A stretch of DNA of 12,294 bases. Origin: an uncultured Clostridia bacterium. Lineage in GTDB: Bacteria; Bacillota; Clostridia; Oscillospirales; Acutalibacteraceae. The stretch is taken from positions 1 through 12,294 of the forward strand of contig CALFPM010000041.1 in NCBI GenBank assembly GCA_937919155.1, in the 5' to 3' direction. The translations under genes were made by a program, and so were the position numbers. This document shows positions 1-5,625 of the stretch, piece by piece (within the stretch, counting starts at the first letter, position 1; every line of letters starts with the position of its first letter). The notes under the pieces are model-generated. The model was not told the origin of the DNA and did no database searches. It saw nothing but the letters and a program-made list of their open reading frames with translations.

Positions 1-6
1 AAAAAA

Positions 7-28
7 GACGGCAGATTGCTCTGCCGTC
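7..28 (-). terminator. Rho-independent terminator of the 45-902 gene
   Basis: A perfect 9-bp inverted repeat (GACGGCAGA at 7-15, TCTGCCGTC at 20-28) encloses a 4-nt loop. On the minus strand the loop reads GCAA, a GNRA tetraloop, and the stem is followed by at least six T residues at positions 6-1. It lies 16 nt downstream of the stop codon at 45-47. This is a classic intrinsic terminator. The stem core recurs at 9283-9314 and as a half copy at 1038-1055. Confidence 0.9.
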
Positions 29-44
29 AAATTTGTTTGTTCAA

Positions 45-902
45 TTAGTGATTCATACCGCAAGCGCAGACTTTGTTCTGACCGAAAAGCTTCTGGAAGA
101 AGAGAACAATCTTGAAGAAGAAGCCTGCGATACCGCCCTGGTGGCATTTGCATTCGCAATCGCCTGTTTCAAAACCATCAAAAGTGATGATAGCTTGCTT
201 ATCGTTTATGCGATTAACTTCAGCTGCTTGTCCGTTTACTGTTGCGGTAACACCTGTTGCAAACTCTCCGTTTTCATCGCAAGCAACAGCTACAGTAACA
301 GCATACTGCTGATTGGCGGTGAACTTATCGTTTTTGGTTACATTCACGCTGCCTTCACCACGCCACTCAAGTCCCTTGATTGAGTAGCCTTTTTGGGCAG
401 GAACGGATGCATCAAAATCGGGTGTTTCGCCGATAACGGGAGCTGCGAGGTCTGTAATCTCAATCTTACCGATAAAGAATGAGGGAACAAGGTCATAGAG
501 CGCTACGATAAGCTGATTGCCTGTGTTGACAGCAACTGCAACAGGCTTGCCGTCAAGAGTTACGGTAACGTTTGAAGCGAACTCATAACCACTGTCGCAA
601 CGAACACCGATGCTTACATTGTAAACCTCATCCGCTTTGATTTTGTAAGTCTCGCCGATAGCGATATTGCCTACACGCCATTCAACGTAATATGTGCCGT
701 TGGAAGCCATTGTGTTGTAGCCTTTGCCTGCAGGAACATTTACAGCATGGTCAGGATACGAATCAGCAACGGGCATATTGAAGTTTTTGAGTTCAACGGT
801 GTCGACGACCTTATTGGTTGCAGCAAAAGCTGCCATGGGCATCATTGCAAGAACGGTTACGATTGCAAGAACGATTGCCAGAATCTTGTTTGTTTTTTTC
901 AT
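45..902 (-). CDS. Secreted two-repeat protein with Cys-bracketed hydrophobic C-terminal tail
   Basis: This 285-aa protein has a clear Sec signal peptide: MKKTNK, a hydrophobic stretch, then cleavage near AFA-A at residue 28. The ATG at 900-902 was chosen over an in-frame ATG at 951-953 because GGAG lies 10 nt upstream of it, while the earlier ATG has no ribosome binding site and would put charged residues before the signal peptide. The mature protein holds two related modules, roughly residues 33-150 and 151-245. Each has a P..-G-x-TPD or ADSYPD segment, VPA.KGY, a W, then a YxVxVxVxCDxGxEFA strand and a TV.G strand. This looks like an Ig/beta-sandwich-type surface repeat. Residues 249-285 form a distinct tail: CECKCH, a GG, a Phe-rich stretch, then CACG near the end. 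No LPXTG motif or catalytic site is visible. Function is unknown; a cell-surface or adhesive role is inferred. Confidence 0.85.
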   Translation of the reverse strand: MKKTNKILAIVLAIVTVLAMMPMAAFAATNKVVDTVELKNFNMPVADSYPDHAVNVPAGKGYNTMASNGTYYVEWRVGNIAIGETYKIKADEVYNVSIGVRCDSGYEFASNVTVTLDGKPVAVAVNTGNQLIVALYDLVPSFFIGKIEITDLAAPVIGETPDFDASVPAQKGYSIKGLEWRGEGSVNVTKNDKFTANQQYAVTVAVACDENGEFATGVTATVNGQAAEVNRINDKQAIITFDGFETGDCECKCHQGGIAGFFFKIVLFFQKLFGQNKVCACGMNH

Positions 903-1093
903 AAAAAAACATCTCCTTAAATATTTTTGTTTCGTATATCCGCAAGGATACATCTTAACATTGTAATTTTATCACCTTTTTTCGGTTTGCGCATTGTACT
1001 TTAGTGCAGAAATGGAATTTTTTTTGTAATTTTTTCAAAAAAAGACGGCAGATTGGCGAAGTGCAAAATCATTAAATCCGCATCTTAAAGTTC
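903..1093. other. Upstream leader region of the 45-902 gene
   Basis: This stretch separates the 45-902 gene from the terminator of the 1173-2435 gene and must hold the promoter of the former. On the minus strand, two extended -10-like sequences are visible (TGATAAAAT and TGTTAAGAT), but neither has a convincing -35 box, so no promoter is called. A 5-bp hairpin (TATCC/GGATA, 937-950) lies in the leader. Positions 1037-1055 carry a half copy of the terminator hairpin found at 1-18, without its right arm. No ORF here has a ribosome binding site. Confidence 0.5.
913..917 (-). promoter_or_regulatory. Ribosome binding site fixing the start at 902
   Basis: AGGAG on the minus strand, with GGAG 10 nt upstream of the ATG at 900-902. 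It places translation start directly before the signal peptide. Confidence 0.75.
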
Positions 1094-1126
1094 AAAAGCC
1101 GTCTTTGCGAGTCAAAGACGGCTTTT
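1094..1126 (-). terminator. Terminator of the 1173-2435 metallophosphoesterase gene
   Basis: A perfect 14-bp inverted repeat (AAAAGCCGTCTTTG at 1094-1107, CAAAGACGGCTTTT at 1113-1126) has a 5-nt loop. It starts 46 nt after the stop codon at 1173-1175. The stem ends in an A-run/T-run pair, so it could work in both directions, although only the minus-strand gene reads into it here. The stem core (GCCGTCTTTG/CAAAGACGGC) recurs in the terminator at 12043-12070. Confidence 0.8.
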
Positions 1127-1172
1127 ATGCGTTATATCAGAGTTTATTAAAAGTCAGCTAATCACCTTTCGG

Positions 1173-2435
1173 TTAAGCATCGGGATAAGTAACGGTTCTG
1201 CTTGTAACAAACTCAACAACGGATTGATAAATCTTCATAAATCTTTCCTGAACACCGCCCTTTACTGCAAGCTCAAAAGCAATTCTCGTTGAATATTTGT
1301 CACCGTTATCTTTTGCGGTTTCTATATAATCAAAATCGAAAACATCATAAAGACGCTCAACTCTTGTTTCATAGGTTGAAGTATCATTTTCATCAATTTC
1401 TACCACGCGGTAGCCGTACTGTGTGGTGTAAGCCAGACCTTTGTAACGGGTCATGGGAGAAGTGTAAATATCAATATTCTGATTTCTGACACCGAAAGCG
1501 TTAGTGTGGTCGTGACCTGTGAACATTGCAAGCACATCGCCGTTTTCAACCAACGCATCAAACTGACCGTCGTTATAATATCCGGGACAAGGCTTTTCGT
1601 TGAGAGTGCCGTAGTTCACATTTTCGGGGTTAAATGCGTAGTATTCCTCTTCGTTGTAGATATGTTCAATTGCATAAGGTTGTTTTGAATCAACTTTTTT
1701 AAGTACATCATAAATTTCCGGCACAATTATATGCTGAAAAACAACCGAATTGACTTTTTCTCCGCCGTTTTCCTCTTTGAGTTTTGCAGAGGTTTCCTTA
1801 TACCATTCAATCTGTTCGGTGCGTACACGGTCATAATGTCTGGGTTCGTCTTCATCATAATCACCCGAGTCAAATACCCATACGTTAAACTTCACTTCAT
1901 CGCTGCCAGAAGCAAGCACGGGAATATTGAACGTTGCGCAGTTTTTGAAGTTTACGGATTCATCTGCGGTTATTACGCAAGAGAAGGTCTTGTAATAATC
2001 CATAATATCCTTTCTTGACATCGGACCAGCTTCTGAATCATGATTGCCGAAGGTTACGGCAACGGGAATATCCCTTGACTGAAAAATATTCATAAGAGAA
2101 TTAATAATTCTCTTTGTTTCTTCGGGGTCTTCATAAGGCTTTGTGTTATCGCCCGTAAGCACAACAAGGTCGGGTTTTTCAATGTCGCAGGCTTCTGAAA
2201 TTACCCATATTGATGAATCAAAATGCTTGTCGTTGGCGAGGTGAGGATCGGCAACATGCAATATTTTCAGTTTGCCGTCAGTATTGAATCTTATTGTTGT
2301 GTCTGTCACTTTCTGTGCATCTGCGGCATTAAAATTAATGTTGGTGTTTTCAGGGTCAATCTCAAAAAAGATTATTCCCTCCACAAAAAAAGCCACCAAT
2401 AACAATGCAATGATACCTATAATTCTTTTCTTCAT
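1173..2435 (-). CDS. Membrane-anchored calcineurin-like metallophosphoesterase (Dcr2/PAP28-like)
   Basis: This 420-aa protein begins with a short basic end (MKKR) and one hydrophobic segment at about residues 5-24. That segment is a signal anchor or uncleaved signal peptide, so the catalytic domain should face outside. The two-metal phosphoesterase motifs are complete and in order: DPH (D63, H65), GDN (D96), GNHD (N131, H132), FQH (H235) and GHDH (H308, H310). The pattern LKILHVADPHL, VVLTGDN and TFGNHDSE resembles the bacterial relatives of yeast Dcr2 and plant PAP28 (family recall, not a search). The exact substrate is unknown; a phosphate monoester or diester at the cell surface is expected. 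The start at 2433-2435 was chosen because GGGAG sits 8 nt upstream; the in-frame ATG at 2448-2450 overlaps that ribosome binding site. It is divergent from the sugar symporter gene across a 143-bp gap. Confidence 0.88.
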   Translation of the reverse strand: MKKRIIGIIALLLVAFFVEGIIFFEIDPENTNINFNAADAQKVTDTTIRFNTDGKLKILHVADPHLANDKHFDSSIWVISEACDIEKPDLVVLTGDNTKPYEDPEETKRIINSLMNIFQSRDIPVAVTFGNHDSEAGPMSRKDIMDYYKTFSCVITADESVNFKNCATFNIPVLASGSDEVKFNVWVFDSGDYDEDEPRHYDRVRTEQIEWYKETSAKLKEENGGEKVNSVVFQHIIVPEIYDVLKKVDSKQPYAIEHIYNEEEYYAFNPENVNYGTLNEKPCPGYYNDGQFDALVENGDVLAMFTGHDHTNAFGVRNQNIDIYTSPMTRYKGLAYTTQYGYRVVEIDENDTSTYETRVERLYDVFDFDYIETAKDNGDKYSTRIAFELAVKGGVQERFMKIYQSVVEFVTSRTVTYPDA

Positions 2436-2443
2436 TGTCAAAT

Positions 2444-2448
2444 CTCCC
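2444..2448 (-). promoter_or_regulatory. Ribosome binding site fixing the start at 2435
   Basis: GGGAG on the minus strand, 8 nt upstream of the ATG at 2433-2435. It shows that the ATG five codons further upstream is not the likely start. Confidence 0.75.
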
Positions 2449-2465
2449 ATAATTTTATTGATACA

Positions 2466-2494
2466 ATTGTAAAATATCGGAGCTTAATTGTCAA
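2466..2494 (-). promoter_or_regulatory. Sigma-A-type promoter of the 1173-2435 gene
   Basis: On the minus strand, a perfect -35 box TTGACA (2489-2494) is followed by a 17-nt spacer and the -10 box TACAAT (2466-2471, 5 of 6 matches to TATAAT). Transcription would start near 2459, giving a short leader before the ribosome binding site at 2444-2448. It is the closest match to consensus in the window. Confidence 0.8.
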
Positions 2495-2522
2495 TGGATT
2501 TGTTATTTATTTACCAAATATA

Positions 2523-2551
2523 TTGCTTTATTCAAAAAAATATGTTAAGAT
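2523..2551 (+). promoter_or_regulatory. Promoter of the GPH symporter gene
   Basis: On the plus strand, TTGCTT (2523-2528), a 17-nt spacer and TAAGAT (2546-2551) are preceded by an extended -10 TG (2543-2544). Transcription would start near 2558, about 12 nt before the GGAG ribosome binding site at 2570-2573. The boxes are only moderate matches to consensus, but spacing and position fit well. Confidence 0.55.
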
Positions 2552-2578
2552 TTTCTAAAACGCAGTTTTGGAGATGAT

Positions 2579-4087
2579 ATGATGTTAAAAAACCAAAAAA
2601 CATCGGCTACTGTAATTCCGCAGAATGCTCTCTCGCACAACGAAGGCAAGTATATCTCAAAATTTGAATATTTTTGTATCTTGCTTTCACGAGCAGGAGG
2701 CATGTTCGGAACAACTCTTACAGGCTCTCTTGCAGCAGCTTTCCTTCATGAACTTTATTACGGTCCCGTTGGCGTTAATTCAGAGGAAATCGCAAGCATT
2801 CTTGCTGTTCAGACAACGCTCACAACCATTTGCAGCATCCTTTTCGGTATCATCGGCGGATATTTGGTTCAAAAATGGAGAACACCTCTCGGCAGATACC
2901 GCCATTGGTATTTCATTTGCCTTATCCCCATGTTTGTTCTTACGGTTTCTTATTTCTATGTTCCGCAGGGCTGGTCAATTCAGCAGATGAATCTGCTCAG
3001 ATACGGTATCGCTTGCGGTCAGACTGTTTTCAACATATTCAACAACGCTTCCAATAACCTGGTTCAGGTAATTTCACCCAACCACAAAGAAAAGAAAACC
3101 GTTGCAACAATCTGGCAGCTGTCATATTATATCGGTTACGGCGCAGCTTATCTCGGCACATTTGTTTACGGACTTTTCAGCGACGACAAGAACAAAATGT
3201 ATATGACACTGGGCATTGTTGCGGGTGCTGTAACACTTTTCGGCAACCTTATGTGCGGCCTTTTCTGCAAGGAAAGAATCGAACTTCCCAAGAAAAAGAA
3301 GGTCAAGGTCACAAAAGCAGTATTTTCTCTTTTCAAATACAAAAACTACCGCGCTTATCACGGCATTCAATGGGTAAACGTTTTGGCAATGCTTGGTAAA
3401 ATGTCAACTTTTCTTGCTGCAATTACGGTTGGTTCTTCAAAAAATCTTCTTCTCACATTGCCTACCGCTATCGGAACAGTTGTTGGTAATGTTATTGCAA
3501 CAAAGCTTTCAAAAAAACACGAACCCACAAAGCTTCTCAAATTCTGCGGTCCCTATTCACTCATTTCGGCAGGCGTTCTTTTCGGAATCTGTTTTGTTGA
3601 AGCTCAGTTCGGTATAATGTTCTTTAGCGGTTGGAACAGCATTTTCTTCTATGTTTTCTATTTCATTTTCGGCATCGGCATCGGCATTCAGGAGCTTTCA
3701 AACTCACACTTTAATGTTGAATTCTTCGATTATCTCGAATGGGAAACAGGCGAAAGAATGGAAGCTATCCAGGGCATCGTTCCCGGCTGGATTTCAACCG
3801 GTCTCAACTATCTGAGAGAACTTGCAATTCCCTTTATGATTGCATGGGTAGGTTATCAGTCATCTGCTGAAGGCGACCTTGTTGCCACAATGCAGGCTCA
3901 ACCTACATATCTCAAAACTTGCTTGTGGATTCTTGCATTCCTTGTTTTCGGTTACGCTCTGAGCAACGTTCTCAAATCAATTATTCTCAAAACCTCCTAC
4001 GATATTGAGGGTGAAAAGAAAGAACAGATGTATCGCGAACTTGAGAAAATGCGTGAAGAACGCCACAAGGAAAACGCAGCACTCTAA
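2579..4087 (+). CDS. GPH-family (MelB-like) sugar:cation symporter, MFS superfamily
   Basis: A 502-aa polytopic membrane protein with about 12 hydrophobic segments. Two family signatures are visible: WRTPLGRYRHW (residues 100-110), matching the cytoplasmic loop R-T-x-x-G-R-x-R of glycoside-pentoside-hexuronide carriers, and DYLEWETGERMEAIQG (384-399), matching the second-half DYxEWxTGxRxE motif. These point to import of a sugar or short oligosaccharide with a cation. The acidic residue usually found in the D-P-x-x-G stretch of helix 2 is not seen; residues 89-94 read FGIIGG. The tail (about 476-500) is charged and probably a coiled coil. GGAG at 2570-2573 lies 5 nt before the first ATG and 8 nt before a second ATG at 2582-2584, so the true start may be the second. 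It is the only plus-strand gene here, divergent from one metallophosphoesterase and convergent with another. Confidence 0.88.
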   Translation: MMLKNQKTSATVIPQNALSHNEGKYISKFEYFCILLSRAGGMFGTTLTGSLAAAFLHELYYGPVGVNSEEIASILAVQTTLTTICSILFGIIGGYLVQKWRTPLGRYRHWYFICLIPMFVLTVSYFYVPQGWSIQQMNLLRYGIACGQTVFNIFNNASNNLVQVISPNHKEKKTVATIWQLSYYIGYGAAYLGTFVYGLFSDDKNKMYMTLGIVAGAVTLFGNLMCGLFCKERIELPKKKKVKVTKAVFSLFKYKNYRAYHGIQWVNVLAMLGKMSTFLAAITVGSSKNLLLTLPTAIGTVVGNVIATKLSKKHEPTKLLKFCGPYSLISAGVLFGICFVEAQFGIMFFSGWNSIFFYVFYFIFGIGIGIQELSNSHFNVEFFDYLEWETGERMEAIQGIVPGWISTGLNYLRELAIPFMIAWVGYQSSAEGDLVATMQAQPTYLKTCLWILAFLVFGYALSNVLKSIILKTSYDIEGEKKEQMYRELEKMREERHKENAAL

Positions 4088-4098
4088 ACCAAACAATA

Positions 4099-4127
4099 AG
4101 ACCTCTCTGTTATCCGCAGAGAGGTCT
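4099..4127 (+). terminator. Terminator of the GPH symporter gene
   Basis: A perfect 11-bp inverted repeat (AGACCTCTCTG at 4099-4109, CAGAGAGGTCT at 4117-4127) with a 7-nt loop is followed by G and five T residues. It begins 11 nt after the symporter stop codon. The next gene, on the opposite strand, ends at 4135. Reading the minus strand, the hairpin is followed by TTATTG, so it may also help stop transcription of that convergent gene. Confidence 0.88.
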
Positions 4128-4134
4128 GTTTTTG

Positions 4135-5463
4135 TTATTTGAGAGTAAATTCGGCATTGTTATCCGAAAAGCCTTTGTTGTTACCGATGGTATTAAGAAG
4201 CATGCTTCTCAAATCGACTTTGTTTCCGTCTTTTGAGAGCTTCGGCTCAACCTTTTTAAGTACAAATGAGAATCTGCTAAGTATGCCTGAAATGAGATTA
4301 TAAACAGGCGTGCCTTCGGTGTGAACACCGTCACCGAGGAATATTCCGACACCGACTTCGCCGACAAGCTCCGTTATTTTTTTGTTCTTAAGAGCCTTGT
4401 CTCTTTTTATGAAGAGCAGGCGTTCAACGGTTCCTACAGTGATTTTTTCAAAGCGTTTTCTTCCGAATGATTTCAAATGCTTGACAATTCCCTCTCCGCC
4501 GCTGAGCGCGCCACGGACACGGTTAACAATAGCCTCGGCAAAGTGATTGTGGAAATATTCCTGAGCGGTAAGACCCTTCAGATCCCATCCGAATTCCTCA
4601 ACATCGATTGTTTTAACCTTAAGCACAGAATTTTCGTCTATTGTGATTTTTCTGTATTTCGCAGGACTGCCGACAAGACATGACGTACAGATATCAATCA
4701 GTCTGTTACCCTTTTCGGAATAAAACTCATTTATGCTCTGAATGTGCATATGACCTGTTAAAATAAGCTCAACTCCATTATCGGCAAGAAATGAAGCAAC
4801 CTTTCGCCATTCCTTTATTTTAGCATCACCAACAAGGTCAAAAGCAGGAACAGACGGGATAATGGGATAGTGGCAGATTGCAAAAACCGAGCAGTTATCT
4901 TCTTTTGCTTTGTCAATCTGCTCTTTTGCCCATGCCATATGCCTTTCGTCCATTGCGCCTTTCGGCTGACCTTTACTGTCACAGCATATAGCGAGCATTC
5001 TCACGCCTTCGGTAACCTGCGTAATATATGAATGAGTAGGCTCATCGATGGCTATTGCATCTCCGTAACCGAAATCGCGGTACATTTCACACAAATCGTC
5101 AAAATCCGTGCCTTCAACGGGAACACGGCCGTCACCTCTCAGCACATAAGCCGAATCATTGTAGTCGTGACCGGCGGTTATAACAAAAATCTTTTTGCCG
5201 TTTTCTTTGAGTCTGTAAAGCTCTTTGATAAAGCTATTGTGGCTTTCTTTTTCGCCGTTTTTTGAAAGGTCGCCAGGAATAATTACAATATCCGTGTCTT
5301 TGTCCTCGCTGATTCGGTCAAAAACCGTTTTGACAATCGCACTGCTTTCCTTCATAAAATATTGCTCGGTAAGCATATTTTTTTCAAAAGCAGGGCCGCC
5401 CGCATCCAATTCATTTTCAAAATAATGTGTATCTGTTACAAGATAAAAACTGACAGGTTCCAT
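4135..5463 (-). CDS. Cytoplasmic calcineurin-like metallophosphoesterase with variant GNHD motif
   Basis: A 442-aa protein with no signal peptide or membrane segment, so it should act in the cytosol. Phosphoesterase motifs are DTH (D11, H13), GDL (D65), AGHD (H99), CHYP (H198) and GHMH (H238, H240). The third motif is normally GNHD; here the metal-binding Asn is a Gly (AGHDYND), while the His and Asp are kept. The layout VTDTHY, IIPGDLSKNGEKESH and AGHDYND matches, by family recall, a Firmicutes group of roughly 440-aa phosphohydrolases with GNHDINN at this place. Residues about 295-442 form a helical C-terminal region of unknown role. Start at ATG 5461-5463 is supported by GGAGG at 5473-5477, 9 nt upstream. 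It lies 162 nt after the glycosidase gene with no obvious terminator between them, so some read-through is possible. Substrate is not known. Confidence 0.85.
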   Translation of the reverse strand: MEPVSFYLVTDTHYFENELDAGGPAFEKNMLTEQYFMKESSAIVKTVFDRISEDKDTDIVIIPGDLSKNGEKESHNSFIKELYRLKENGKKIFVITAGHDYNDSAYVLRGDGRVPVEGTDFDDLCEMYRDFGYGDAIAIDEPTHSYITQVTEGVRMLAICCDSKGQPKGAMDERHMAWAKEQIDKAKEDNCSVFAICHYPIIPSVPAFDLVGDAKIKEWRKVASFLADNGVELILTGHMHIQSINEFYSEKGNRLIDICTSCLVGSPAKYRKITIDENSVLKVKTIDVEEFGWDLKGLTAQEYFHNHFAEAIVNRVRGALSGGEGIVKHLKSFGRKRFEKITVGTVERLLFIKRDKALKNKKITELVGEVGVGIFLGDGVHTEGTPVYNLISGILSRFSFVLKKVEPKLSKDGNKVDLRSMLLNTIGNNKGFSDNNAEFTLK

Positions 5464-5625
5464 TTTCTCAATCCTCCATTATTGTACAATAAATATTATC
5501 CGATATTTATATATTAACACATAAGCAGAACATTTTGCTACTTATATTTCAAATTTGTCAAATAAATTCATATTCAGCATACTGAACAAATTCTTATTTG
5601 CCTGACCAACCCTCATATTGAAGGC
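5464..5625. other. Gap between glycosidase and cytosolic phosphoesterase genes
   Basis: This AT-rich gap has no ORF with a ribosome binding site. It contains a short hairpin (TTCAG/CTGAA, 5571-5584) with no T-run, so it is a poor terminator for the upstream glycosidase gene. A 10-bp palindrome ATTGTACAAT lies at 5481-5490, just ahead of the ribosome binding site of the downstream gene. A possible promoter is listed separately. Confidence 0.45.
5532..5561 (-). promoter_or_regulatory. Possible promoter of the 4135-5463 gene
   Basis: On the minus strand there is a perfect -35 box TTGACA (5556-5561). The best -10 candidate, CAAAAT (5532-5537), matches only 4 of 6 positions and sits at an 18-nt spacing. 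The call rests mainly on the -35 box and on its place upstream of the gene; the real -10 may be elsewhere in this AT-rich gap. Confidence 0.35.

Noticed and set aside
33..383. Plus-strand ORF of 116 codons
   Set aside because: It is opposite the secreted-protein gene and has no ribosome binding site or recognisable content.
937..950. Small hairpin in the leader of the 45-902 gene, considered as a riboswitch or attenuator part
   Set aside because: It has only 5 bp, no further conserved elements and no T-run. The leader is too short for known riboswitch classes that I could recognise.
1037..1126. Repeated GACGGC/GCCGTC segments considered as a CRISPR-like or mobile-element end
   Set aside because: There are no regular spacers, no transposase and no target-site duplication. 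They are better explained as one full terminator plus a broken copy of another.
5481..5490. Palindrome ATTGTACAAT considered as an operator
   Set aside because: It is a 10-bp AT-rich palindrome that can occur by chance, and no second copy is seen at other promoters in the window.
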